From NCBI GenBank assembly GCA_025526935.1, contig JAHLKD010000068.1, positions 72,001-136,000 of the forward strand: a DNA stretch of 64,000 bases. Reading direction: 5' to 3'. The notes below the pieces were generated by a model that worked only from the letters and a program-made list of their open reading frames with translations, was not told where the DNA came from and ran no database searches. The stretch comes from Cladochytrium replicatum. Lineage: Eukaryota; Chytridiomycota; Chytridiomycetes; Cladochytriales; Cladochytriaceae. Of the stretch, positions 44,608 through 55,790 are shown piece by piece. The translations under genes and the position numbers were made by a program. Positions within the stretch are counted from its first letter, which is position 1. The number at the start of each line of letters is the position of its first letter.

Positions 44608-45700
44608 TCAAAGAACCTCGCCATTGCTAGCCCGCCGGGATTGCCGAATCGAGTTTGCTGCAGTCGAACCTGGCAGACGCTTCCCTTGCTCCGACGCCTG
44701 AGCCTGACCCTTCTGTCTTCCTTTCAAGAACTGAGTAACAAGTCCAATGATGCAGTTCACTCCTGGGTGCAGGAACATGAACGAAGTAATGAATACCTTT
44801 GCTGGGTTGACGATCACCACGACATTGTAAAGGCGGTGGACGATCATGGGTGCCCAGAGTATAATGAATGCAACTGAATATCTGTGTGGGGATTCGAGTG
44901 TGAGGGCTGCAGATATCAAGCAGGGATCATTAACATGGCAAGAAGGAGCATAGATCGGAACAGGCGATCATTGTTGCGAGAGGTTGATTTGGAGGTCAGT
45001 TTCGAGGTTTGGGCATGGTGCTGGTCTTTTGAGACAATTTGGTTCACTGGCTCTTTCCGGAGTTCCGTGTGATGTTCCTTGGCTTTCACAACGCTTGAAC
45101 ATGCGGATGATGCTTCTTTGGCGATTGTGAAGCACACGAAACAGAACCCCATAACACACCTTATCACAATCATGCATAGATTGAGTCAAGCTAGGGCAAC
45201 AAAATCATCGGTATGGATACCAACGATCATGATAACGTGCATCAACTGAATGTTCACTATCTCTCACTTACACTACTAGAGTTCACTCACCGAAACGCAT
45301 GTCTAAGATCATCTTGATGAGCAATTGAGAATATGACTCGTTCTTCTTTACTCAAAAGGTTGCAAGAGGAAGTGGTGCCCAGAAATCCAGCACCATGTAC
45401 CCAAACTGATGTATCCCACAGCGACTTGTGCAGTGATCGGGGTACAAAGAGAAACACAATATATAGCTCGGAGTATGTACCAGATGTTCTTCGATATGGT
45501 ATCGATAACACCAGCGCTGTTTGTCTTTTGCTGCAATCATGGGCCTAAAGATCAGTTTCCAATGTCATCAAACGCTGGGAACCACGCTCACCATCAAAAC
45601 CGAACTGGTCGTGAGACTGATGACCAACAAGGTATAATCCAAAGCCGGCATCCACTGCGTTATGAATCCAGAAGCCAAGCTCCCGTCGCCAGATATATGC
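44608..45700 (-). CDS. GPCR-like protein (cAMP-receptor-type), 5' end unresolved
   Basis: Minus-strand exons encode helices that fit a cAR-type GPCR from helix 3 to helix 7. They are GFITQWMPALDYTLLVISLT (helix 3), joined by a GTGAGC...TTGCAG intron to a helix 4 segment ending GYISLGTWCWIS. The WCWI motif is characteristic of the second extracellular loop in this class. A cytosolic loop and SMLLLAI follow, spliced (GTTAAT...CACACAG) to YSVAFIILWAPMIVHRLYNV (helix 6) and helix 7 FMFLHPGVNCIIGL. A Gln/Ser/Arg tail ends at 44608. The helix 5 region needs unresolved splicing, and helices 1-2 would overlap the plus-strand gene at 45662. The gene may be truncated. Such receptors couple to G proteins. 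Confidence 0.5.
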
Positions 45701-46333
45701 AACCTGAGTTCACCGAGTCGATCAGCCCGCTCACGAGGATCTCCCTTGCGATCATCTTTCGACGAATATTACATGGCGAACAAGGTGTGTGCCGACGGAT
45801 ACTACCACAGAGCTAAAGATTGCGAAAGCTGCTGTGACTTGATAGGTGGGGTAAGAAGACCTTCTGCACTTCACCTTTCGTCTGGAAGCGAGGCGAACGA
45901 TACGCCAGTGCAGTTGCCGTTCACGGAGTGGAAAGTTCAAAACATTTGGCCTGCTTCGCGCGGTTTCGGATTTTATATTGGCGAACGAGTAAGGACGTAT
46001 TTCGTGGGTGGGAACTGTGGCTGACTGAAGTATCTCCAGCGCTCGCTCGCACAGGTTCTCGTTGAGAGGTCTCGGATCCAACTGGAGGTATTGAAAGCCA
46101 GGGACGAAGAATTGGGGCGATCGAATTCTTCAGAAGAGCCTCGTAACGATCCGTTCCTGCTTATGCTGTATAACGATGGATTGAAGCTGCTATTTGACCT
46201 CGAGCGACACTTTGAGGGCTCATACGCCATTGGGATCATCCGAAGCAAATGGGATATGGTTCTTGCCATGGTTTCTGTCGCATCTCTCTTCATTATCAAC
46301 GAGATAAGGTATTTTGGGATGAACGCTTTTTAA
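45662..46333 (+). CDS. hypothetical protein, two exons
   Basis: The frame starts at ATG 45662 and crosses a consensus intron (GTAAGG near 45990 to CTCCAG near 46039) that joins FYIGER to RSLAQVLVERSRIQLEVLKA in frame. The second part is helical and hydrophobic: DPFLLMLYNDGLKLLFDLER, then SKWDMVLAMVSVASLFII. The N-terminal part has a Cys/Tyr-rich patch (ADGYYHRAKDCESCCDL). A further donor near 46307 may extend the gene slightly. No family is recognised. It overlaps the likely 5' region of the minus-strand GPCR-like gene, so one model may be incomplete. Confidence 0.45.
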
Positions 46334-46718
46334 TACTATCTGAAATTGAGCACCTGTTTTAAGGCGACAGCGATGAAGGAGCGGACTTTGATGAATGGGA
46401 CTTATTTATGATTTTCTATGCTGCACTAGGTACTCCACAGACATTTGGAAAAATAGCGCATTTCCTTACCTGTTTTAATATGTGTTTTTAAAGCCATGCC
46501 TTTTTCAATTCAAAACTTTCTCTGTTATCGCACAAACATTCCCCGCCTATTTGCATCCATTTGATTGAGTGACTCCTCTTCACAATTGTTTTGTTGGATC
46601 TCTCAGATCCATCGAGTTCCCCAGCCATGACAGGAATGGCTGCAGTGATCGCAAAAATTGGCCTGTCGGCACCGGAATCCGTGAACTTGATTCCTTCATG
46701 CGGTGTGGTCTTGTCCTT

Positions 46719-47269
46719 TTATGGTTCCTCAATCTGCACCGCGTCATTGAAGTCTTCCACGTCCAAAACTGAGTCCCACGCTGCCCGAGCCGCTCGTTCT
46801 TCCAATATGCTCATTGCCCACGCACACTGTGCTTTCACCTCGCGGACGCGAGCGAGCGCATCTAGAACAGAACGCTTCAACTCGCTAACGTCCACCAAGC
46901 ATGAATCAAGGTCGTCCCGATGAGTGCTTGTTTCGACGGTTACAGAGTCCTCGATGTCATCGTCGTGGAATCGGGATCTAGGTGGCTCGTGTTTTGCACT
47001 TCATTGTGGGTAGGTCGGTTCATTGACGTGTTGACATGAAGCTGCGGCGGCTTACGGGCTGCAGAAGACCTCCTTCGTAACGCAGGGATTGAGGACCCGG
47101 CGGAATGTTTGGTGTCGACCACCGTAGACTCGTCGTCCGAAGATTGGTGCGGTATATGAGACGTTTGATCCGGCTCCGACTCCACATGAGAATGTATTGA
47201 ACGAGGGGGCTGCTTGTGATCTTGCTCCTCAGAGACATTGTGTGTTCCCATAAGCTGATGTTTATGCAA
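46719..47269 (-). CDS. hypothetical protein with coiled coil
   Basis: The minus-strand frame from ATG 47269 encodes a low-complexity, Ser/His-rich region (SSDDESTVVDTKHSAGSS) to about 46940. A second frame continues with DIEDSVTVETSTHRDDLDS and a helix (VSELKRSVLDALARVREVKA) to a TAA at 46719-46721. An intron or frame shift near 46960 would be needed to join them; CCACCTAG is a candidate acceptor. The C-terminal helix looks like a coiled coil. No family is recognised. Confidence 0.3.
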
Positions 47270-48211
47270 GGTCCATTGCAGTTGGTGGATATTTAGCGAT
47301 CATTTTTTTACGACTTCGAACATTCATGAGAATAGCTGGGGCACTTTGGGAAGCTTTGCACTTCTCGAAAAGGACTCACTGAACGGTACCAGCTTATATT
47401 GGCAGTTACAACTATGATTTCCACTGGTCTCTTCATAAGAAAAACGAAAACACAAATACGGATACAAATAAGTAATTCGCGGCGAACACTTTGTCAGGGA
47501 ATGAACATAACGGGTACAAATGGAATGTAAAACCAAACCAGACATAACACCGAGCCGTTATTTTCTCTTTTGCACCAAGAAAACAAACAACAAAACCAAA
47601 ACATTCAAGTGCGAAACGAAAAGTTGGCCGTTGTCCAAGTCTGCAATCTCTGATATAAAACCAGTGGACCATCCAACTGCTTATACAAGTAGATAAAAGA
47701 TCAAGGTATGGAACGAAAGGACAGTCTTCTCTCAATCGGCAACCAAAACACAACGTAAGTTGGGAAGGAAGGAAAAGAGGACGGGTTGAAATAGCAATGA
47801 TAATCCAATGGCAACGAGAAACAAAAACAAACGAGAATAGACAATAAACAAAAAGGGAGAACAAGCGTTTCGTGGTCAATAGCGAACCATATAAAAGAGA
47901 GCGGTAAAATGAGCATATGTCGATCCGTAAGAGAACTATCAAGAAGTAAACGTTAAGGGTAATGATTTGATCCCGTTTGAGTCGGAAGAGGTAAAACAAC
48001 AAGAAGTCGACGGAATTCTCATACGGGCAAATGAAACTCGAGAAGACTGGGAGGGATAAAGAGAACAAGTAAACAAAGTAAACGAATCGTTTCAACACTT
48101 TCCGATCGATCAAAACCAGGCAATATTGAATGAAGATAAAACTGAATGTACGGGGAAGTTAAATGGGGTATCTTTGCCAAGCGAAGAGTCTCTAAAACAA
48201 AGGAAGGGGAG
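47270..48211. other. intergenic and 3' flank of the APSES gene
   Basis: The minus-strand open frame here is Phe/Leu/Cys-rich and reflects T-rich 3' UTR sequence of the APSES gene. No domain or RNA gene is visible. Confidence 0.4.
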
Positions 48212-49718
48212 TCAAACTCTCCAATCTCCATAGGGATTAACTGGAAGGTCCCGCAGTTCCGTGGAGCAGCCGCCAGTGCTGCTGGCCTCGTCGTCCGTGG
48301 AGGACGAAGCATCGCCCCCCGCGTTCCACCTCGTCGCCGCAATCGCTGCGCTGGCTTCGGCATCGTACAGATGCTCGTCGGGTGTGTCGGCGAGAATCAT
48401 CTCAACAAGAGGGTAAATGTTGTGGGTGTATGCAAGCGCACGTGCACGTTCAAGCTCGATCCTTTTTAAAAGAAGGCAGAGTGAAGAGAGTCAGGATTGG
48501 GCGAATAATTCAAATTAAGAATTTCAGATCACGCAGAACCCACCAGACGCCTTTGAGATGCATCGCACCATGCTTGATCACTTCCCGTGGACGTTCATTC
48601 TTGAGGATCCCGTCGCGCCTACCTCGAGTCAAACCCTAATCAAAGACCAGATCAGCATATAATGTGAAACTTTTGTTGTGCGAAAAACAGCTGCCCCCAC
48701 ACTGTACTTCTCACGGGCAAAGTTCCGGGTGCTCCACCCAATTAAAATAAAAACAAATCAAAGTACTCACAGCAATATTAAGGAGCTTGGTGCCGTTGAT
48801 CCTGTCATTATCCATACGTCTGGTGAGCAGCACGTCTTTCACCTCTAGCTGGTACACGTTCGTGTGCTCATCTTCCCAAGCGCTTGTCGACAATCCTGGG
48901 GTTGCGCCACTGCTTTTCGGAGACCTCTGCTTACGCGGAGCGGGAGAGACCGACGTGGTGGAACGAGGTCTGTCATTTATCTTTGGAGACCCCTGGGGAA
49001 CCGACAGATGGTGGTTCAGCAAAGTAGGCCTCGGTAAATTGATCTCACGCAAGGGTGGGATGTGCGGGTGCGAGAGGCCGAATGAAGGAGTTTCGGTGGA
49101 GAATGGAGGGGAGGAGTTCGGCGTCGGCAGGAGTGAGCCTGGCTGGGACCAAGTTGTGGGCGGGAGCATAGAGCTTGTCGTCACGGAAGGAGGGTATGGA
49201 AGGTATTGCGCCGTACTTGAGCTCACTGGATTGGCGAACATAGCTGGGCTGAACATTGAAGATCCCACATTGGCAACCGTGACCGGGTAGGTGTTGTATG
49301 AATTTTGGGTTAGACTCGGCAGAGGCAAATTCGTCGTCGACAAAGCCTGCTGCTGACTATTTTCTGCCACGGGATTGAACGAGAATGCCTCGGGAATGTC
49401 GCCCATACTTGAGGTAAAACCGCCGCCAAAGCCGAAGCCACCATTGCCCATCTGCGAAGTATCACTGTATTTCTGGTGCGATAAGCCATCAAACGAAAGA
49501 TGGTGTACTTGTGCTGCAGCCGTGTTCGAGTAGTGATACTGCAGGGAACTCGTGCCCGGTTGGGCAGAACGCGGGAGTGTGGACATTGCGGTGTACTGGT
49601 GGGGGAAGTAGAGGATGTGCGATTGCAGCGAGCCTGAGGCTGAAGGAACGACGACGAATCTCCGATCAGTCGATTCGGAAGAAAAGTCGATGTTGTGGTG
49701 ATAAGACTGAGGGTCCAT
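48212..49718 (-). CDS. APSES-domain transcription factor
   Basis: Exon 1 (from ATG 49718) encodes a long Ser/Pro/Gln/Asn-rich region and the start of the DNA-binding domain ([20 protein letters not shown]). Exon 2 (about 48640-48550) gives [20 protein letters not shown] and LKGVW. Exon 3 gives [20 protein letters not shown] and an acidic tail, ending at 48212. This is the StuA/Phd1/Efg1-type APSES helix-loop-helix domain, which binds MCB- or StRE-like sites and controls morphogenesis and development in fungi. Here the domain is C-terminal and no ankyrin repeats follow, unlike Swi4/Mbp1. The family is certain; the orthologue is not. Confidence 0.9.
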
Positions 49719-50471
49719 GATTGAAAACGATAATGATGGCGACAGACAGATCTGTGCAGAGATAATAAGTTCTGGAGATGATCGTCAGGCCGAGATAGGC
49801 CGGCAGCTGCGAGAGAACGAAGCGACAGCAGGCTCAAGGAAAGGCACTGATGAAAAGTTTGCGTGTCGTAGTTTTTGTTGGGGGCGGGGCAGCAAAAATC
49901 CGGTTCGGATTTGAGAAAATTGAGGAACGGGGCGCGTAGGAGCGGTAGGTGTGGTGTGACCGGGGCGGGTGCGGCTGGTGGTAGGTAAGAGTCCGTGCAC
50001 AGCACACAGACCAAAGATCACGATCAGATCGACACTTGTGTGACAGACAGTGCTATCTGAAATATATGTTGGGTGGTGGTTGATGCGTGAAGGCGCTTGT
50101 TGCGATATGAGTCTATCTGCAACAGTATAAAGATCTTGACTTTCCAGGCAGGGGTAAGCTTGAGTGGGACTGGCTAGGCTGGGTGTGCCGCTTTGACGTA
50201 CGGTTAATGACGCACATCCCAGGTGCCACCTCATTGTGCGGCCCGGGTTCGTTGATCAACTGCAGGCAGAGCGACTTCTTTAATCCAAAAGTTTATTCAA
50301 AAACATAGACCTGCCGCAGCTACAACCAAGCAGCCCTGTATGTCGCCCTCGTGTGCGGAGATCGAAAGAGCAACTGCGTGCAGTTTTTGCAGGGGTCGAA
50401 GGATCAGAGGCTTTGACATGCAGATCTTAAGTTGTTTACTAGCATCGTTAGAAGCCACACCCTGATTGTAT
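49719..50471. other. divergent promoter region, APSES factor and PEX2
   Basis: About 750 nt between two divergently transcribed genes, presumably holding both promoters and 5' UTRs. Open frames are short and without domains. No regulatory motif can be named with confidence. Confidence 0.4.
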
Positions 50472-51716
50472 ATGGATTCATCGCCGACGTCAGATTCATG
50501 GCTGTTCACAGCTGCAAGAACGCTACCTTCAAAGGCGCCTCCTGCTCCAGTCATGAGAGTACTCCAGCTCGATGCAAACCTTCTCGACGGAGAACTAGAC
50601 TCGATGATGAAAGAGCACCTGCTGGACAGTCTCAAGTTGTTCAAGGTAGAATATTCATCCGCGCAAATGACAACCAGTCTAATAAATCAATAGTCTAAAA
50701 TAAGGGAACGCTACGAGCCTGAAATAGGTGCTTTTCTGCGCTTGATTCTCTATAGCTTACCTGTCTATGTCAATGACGCAACCTACGGAAGTCAACTCCA
50801 AAATTTGCAATACGTACGGTCAGCATGGTGGATCGCGTCGAAATCAGACTCTGCGATACTCGAACGGCCACCTGCAAAGTGGCAGAAGGGTTTGCACGGA
50901 CTTGTCCACGTTGGAGGATGGTGGTGCTGGACTAGACTGAATGTTCATGCCACGAGGAAAGGATGGAGTGAGCTGCCAGAGGTATAAATTTCGCTCTTGC
51001 AACTGTTCCCCTTCTGATTAACAGTGACAGAATGATTCACGACACCGAGTATGGATGCTACTTCAAAAGGCAGAAACATGTTATCGAGCGGTGTCACTGT
51101 TAAACCTGCTTGTGTTTCTGGTAAAGGGAAGGTGATGGTTTGAGATGCTGAACATTTGCAATCGAAACTCACATTTCGGCTTTAGATATCGCTCAATCTG
51201 GGATCGTTTGCTCGGCATGCGGCTTATGTACGCACGACGCGAAACCACTCGCCAAGTTAGCTATGACTTCATGAATCGTCAGCTTGTGTGGAACGCATTT
51301 ACGGTACACACTCGAGTATCTTTTTGCAACGGCCTTGTCGTTCTCAAAGCATTATCTTTTCCCTTTCAGGAGTTTTTGCTATTCCTTGTCCCCTTGGTCA
51401 ATCTCAACCGGATCCAATCGCAGCTGCAAACGATGCTCTCCTTTGGAACAGGATCGAAGTCTAGGCTCTCCCTGCCACCGAATATGTGTGCAATCTGCCA
51501 TCGAGACGACGTCAGTCCTGCGATCGCACACACACCATACGAGACAAACTGCGGGCATGTGTACTGCTACTATTGCATTCGGTTTGTCCCAAAAAACTTG
51601 ATTTGCCGCCATATTTCTTACATTTTTCTGATAGGACGGCATTACTGCAGGATCCATCATTTGCATGCCTGCAATGCGGGCAGCAGATCGAGAGCATTCA
51701 GCAGGTTGTGAAATAG
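50472..51716 (+). CDS. PEX2: peroxin-2, RING E3 ligase subunit of the peroxisomal import machinery
   Basis: The multi-exon gene starts at ATG 50472; the codon upstream in the open frame is TTG. The Pex2/Pex12 N-terminal region is recognisable: VLQLDANLLDGELDSMMKEH, then (after the first intron, 50646-50693) YVNDATYGSQLQNLQYV, WQKGLHGLVHVGGWW and YRSIWDRLLGMRLMYARRET. The C-terminal RING has CAIC, NCGHVYCYYC and, after a last intron, FACLQCGQ. Pex2 is an integral peroxisomal membrane protein that forms the Pex2-Pex10-Pex12 ubiquitin ligase recycling the import receptor Pex5. The frame is continuous to TAG 51716. The importin-11-like gene begins 86 nt downstream on the same strand. Confidence 0.88.
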
Positions 51717-51869
51717 GAAACAAGAATAAATCTGAATTGTTACCATACAGTTTCGTGAAGTGCTGTGGCACAAACAAACCATTTGTCCGAAATACTGTGA
51801 AATGGGCAGTTGTTCTCCAGATGCAATTCTCGAAGCTGTGCGGGCAGCTACAACACAGGCCCTTCCACC

Positions 51870-51870
<1 letters not shown>

Positions 51871-51904
<34 letters not shown>
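51871..51904. repeat. 34-nt poly(C) homopolymer in the importin-11-like first exon
   Basis: An uninterrupted run of 34 C lies between LPP and LHIKQARL of the predicted exon 1, encoding polyproline. Keeping the frame across it needs 32 or 35 C. Such runs are prone to slippage in replication and in sequencing. Confidence 0.95.
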
Positions 51905-51907
<3 letters not shown>

Positions 51908-54900
51908 TCTCCATATTAAGCAGGCCCGACTGATGCTTAAAGCCTGGGAAGCAAACGCGTCATACTACCACACAGTTTTGCAGGTGAGCCCACCTTTCCG
52001 CTTGCAATGGCAGAAACAAACGCTCATGCTGATTTATAATTAATCTCCATCGAGAGGCTATTGTAACGAACCCAGATATAGAGCCGGAATGTCGACAGAT
52101 CGCGGTAACCAGCTATTTCACGGGATCCAATATCGATGGCGTAAGAGATGTTCGAAGTGAGCGAAAGAATGTGGCGGGAGAGGAAATTTCCTCCATCTCA
52201 GTTTCGTTTTGTAATGCTGGAATACTCATGATCATGATCGAACTAGACCCATTTTGCCTGATGACAAGTTGAAGATTCGCGGTGGATTGCTCACTTATGG
52301 AGGGGAAATCCGAGCGGTGAGTGCATTCAGGATGGGGATTATTTCTTGGGGTGTTGACTTGCCGGTCGGAGGCTTTAGATGCCATTATTTTGGGGAAAAG
52401 ATGCAGATCGTGATGGTTCACACCGAGATCAACAAACACGTCGCTGACTGCATAGCGAAGATCGCAAGTCAAGATGTAGCTGGAAACGGTTGGTCGGTGA
52501 AACTGCAATGAAGGCCTCCACTTTCTCTGACAATGTCAACGCACGCAGGCCCGAGCTTTTCCATCCAATCTTCAGTGCGCTAGAATCTCAGCCCCAGATC
52601 GGATCAGATACGGAGCGCGTCGGAAGACTTCAGAAGCAAGCTTTCTTACGCTTTACCGTATTTTAAAGGAGATTGGAAGCCGGCCTGTGTCGCCCGCTCT
52701 TACCTTCGTCGACACCGTAAGCATAGATAGAACTGTGTGCAATTTGATTTGAACCTCATGATTGCTCAGTGTCTAGATTGTTAACGATATTCTTTCATAC
52801 ACTACAACGGCGCGTTATAAAAGCACTACGGCGGCGATCTCGGCGCTTGAGCAGGGCCAGACGGTCCCACAAGAACTCATTATGGCGGCAAGAGTATCGT
52901 TGAAGTGCAACAGGGTGATGATACTAAGCATGAGCAAATCGTTAAACTCTCAGACAGTGTGGGTGAGTGAACAGCACATTCTGCCATTTCAACTTTTCTT
53001 GCTTCGTCTCCTCTTACACACTTCATTCCTTCTATTAAAGGCGTTCCTGTCGTTTATATCGGACTGCTTGGCGACGTTGATGGGCTCACATTCGGAAGCA
53101 GTTGTGGACAATCAGCAGCTTGGCAAGTTTGTTCAACATATTGGGAAGATCTACGTCAATGAGATTCTGGAGAAGTTTGTTTTGTGCCAGTATCTGATGT
53201 CACCCCAGGAGCTGGACGGGACCGGGACGAACATCCCGGATTGAAGACTCCAAGGATCTATTACGAGATGTTGGTCAGGCTACCTCCAGGTATTAATCTA
53301 TCGACCCAGTTTTTGTTTCATGAAATTTACCGTTCCCGGTCTAGACGAGGACAAGGTGGTATCAACGGTGTTGATGCAAGGGATGCTCTTCCTCAGGCAG
53401 ATGCTAGACAAGAGTTCATATGTAACAAAGGATCAGGGTAAGTCCCACTTCCCATTCGATTGATGTTATTGAACGGGATCGATAGCCCAACGCACATTCT
53501 TCGAGCGATCTCGGCAGTTCGTTCTTGAAAGAGCGTTCACTCCAACACTAACCCTGGGGCTGCTGATGACAAAATACGTACCGCTTACTGCGACGGATCT
53601 GGAGGAGTGGGAATGCGAACCGGGATTAATGATGATGGACGAGGCAGACAAGAACACGACACAGTCGCTCAATGTGAGTTCAGCACAATGATTTTGTCAG
53701 GAATGCCACACATATTTATTATATAAAAGGGCTTGTGCTAAAGCTTTTGTGGTGGAACTGTTCAAACACAATAACCAGATTCTTGGCCCGCAAATCACGG
53801 AGATGATGAGAGTTGCAGCAGGTGGGTTATTACGGATCTCAGATTGCCCGTTTCATGATTTCTTTGCATGACGGAACAGAAAGCCCAAGTTTAGACAGTT
53901 TGAATGCGATCATCCAACAAGATGCCGTGTACAGCATTTTGGGAATGCTGGCGGATGAGCTGCATGAGGACGGCCGATTCGAGGCGTTGTTCCGCGGCCG
54001 GCTTGCGCAAGAAGCTACCTTGCGGGGACTACCAGGAAACGATGGGAGGTAAGTTATTGCACTGTACAGATAACTAACGAAACCACTAATGCTGCTATTT
54101 TTCAGCTACCGTATCATTCGGCGTCGAGTCGCTTGGTTGCTCGGTCAGCTGATGCGACCGCTTGGGCAACTGGAGGGTGCAAGTATGGAAGCCGCAGTCT
54201 ACTCCTCGCTCGCGCAGCTCCTGCACCCATCCGAGGACATTGTAGTGCGGTTCATGGCGTTCCAGAGTCTCAGCCAGTGCTTTGATGATATGGATGCCAG
54301 CGTTGACGCGCTCCTGCCTTTCGCGGGGGACGGGATGGAGAACGGGTTGCAGTTGCTTGCACTCATTGACGACCCGACCCGACAAACGTCGGTGTTTCAC
54401 CATCTGAGTGGGATTCTGGCCAAATTGGACACAAAAGCGAGACCATTTATTCCGATGCTGGCTGAAGCTCTTCCGAGACATTGGGCGGGAAGTGAAGAGG
54501 TGGCGATGGATGATTTGTTTATGATCCGTTCACACTTGCTCAATATTTCCCACATCTTGGTCAAGGTGAGAAAAAATTAAATCCTTCTGGACCCAATGTC
54601 AGTTCTGCAAGCATATGCGATGCCCCTTTTCGGGAGCCTTCGAGAGCTGACTTTGGGTTCGAGTTCTGAAGAGCTTTCCCGACCGTCGATATCGAGACTA
54701 GACCCCGGATTTGCGAATGCAATCACGCGCACGATCGACACGACAGCCCAGGCTTGCGGTGGAGCGAACTCATTCAGAGCACTTATAGATGCTATGGTCT
54801 CGACAGGAATGTTGGTGCGATAGTCGGTGTGGCGCTGATGGAAGGGAGCGAGGAAGATCGAGGAGATGTGACCTATCTGGACGATTTGGAGTCCGGATCA

Positions 54901-55282
54901 GGGTTCAACGGGCTGCCTGCTCGTGTGAGAGCGCGTTTGCGACTTTGTTGGCACGTTTCATGGTGTACGACATTGAAGCCGTCGGTGGCTATTTGGATAC
55001 AGAGTTGTCCAAGTCTATAGGGCTACAATGGCCGAGAGCAGTGATCCGAGCTTCACTTGATACCGTAAGTGGAAATTTATGAACCCTAAATGGCGGGCAG
55101 TATCATCTGATCCTGATTTGCTGTACGACTCTCACACATATAACCTACCAAGATATCTGTCTGGTATGGCTGTTGCGACCCTCATGGCAACCGGAAACGC
55201 TTCCTTGTTTGAAAATCAGAAGAATGTTGTCAGGCTTGTGGGCCTTGTTTCGGGCATGCTTGCAATCGCAATGAACTCTGAT

Positions 55283-55346
55283 GACGATGGGTAAGTTTCC
55301 AGCCTATTATGGAGACGATGGGTAAGTTTCCAGCCTATTATGGAGA
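55283..55346 (+). repeat. 31-bp tandem duplication containing a 5' splice site
   Basis: A 31-nt unit (GACGATGGGTAAGTTTCCAG and 11 more) is repeated directly at the end of the last-but-one exon of the importin-11-like gene, giving two identical GTAAGT donors 31 nt apart. Only the proximal one joins in frame to LLQTYVPPDF in the last exon. Confidence 0.9.
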
Positions 55347-55790
55347 CCCTCTCCCGTAACTTGAACGTTCATTGATTTCTTTTAGGCTTCTCCAAACATA
55401 TGTGCCTCCCGATTTCGATGAGGATGACAACACACCAGCACGACGACGACAACTGGAATTGCAAGAGAAGGATGTTATGATGTTGCTCGGTGCACTTGAT
55501 TACATAAGGGCACAACTCGGAGTTTGTGAGACGAACCTTGGTGGACCAGCGGTATTCCGAGAGGTTATTCTTGACCGGGTCGATCCCGATTTCGCTCGTA
55601 CTCTGTTGAATCCTGTGGTATCTGTCAGCAACGGGATCATGTAGAATTTGGATCCGAATCACAGATTGACTGATCGATGTTTTTATCGGCCACGCGTAGA
55701 TCATGTGACTGCATGGCTCGAACACGTGTTTAGGCACGGGGGGAATTTTCGCACACGCGGCAAAAAACGTAAAAATTTATCGCACCAAAA

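Larger units (their letters stand above)
51802..55644 (+). pseudogene. KAP120: importin-11/Kap120-like karyopherin, frame-disrupted
   Basis: Segments in order match importin-11: the N-terminal SPDAILEAVRAATTQ and QARLMLKAWEANASYYHTVL, then YVPLTATDLEEWECEPGLM, QDAVYSILGMLADELHEDG, YRIIRRRVAWLLGQLM, VVRFMAFQSLSQCFDDMDAS and the final QLELQEKDVMMLLGALDYIR. Karyopherins of this class carry cargo through the nuclear pore. Most exons splice with GT/AG sites. The frame does not hold in several places. The 34-nt C tract in exon 1 is one base short of keeping the frame. RLQKQAF and FLTLYRILKEIG (about 52640) are in different frames with no room for an intron. Another change is needed near 54800-54950, and the region near 52105 is unclear. 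It is a young pseudogene or a gene with base-level sequence errors. Confidence 0.6.

Noticed and set aside
47433-48113. Hydrophobic minus-strand open frame of 226 codons
   Set aside because: The Phe/Leu/Ser/Cys composition reflects T-rich 3' flank of the APSES gene. No repeated helix pattern or homologous motif is seen.
48787-49290. Plus-strand frame of 167 codons opposite the APSES gene
   Set aside because: It is antisense to the Ser/Pro-rich coding exon, which has domain support.
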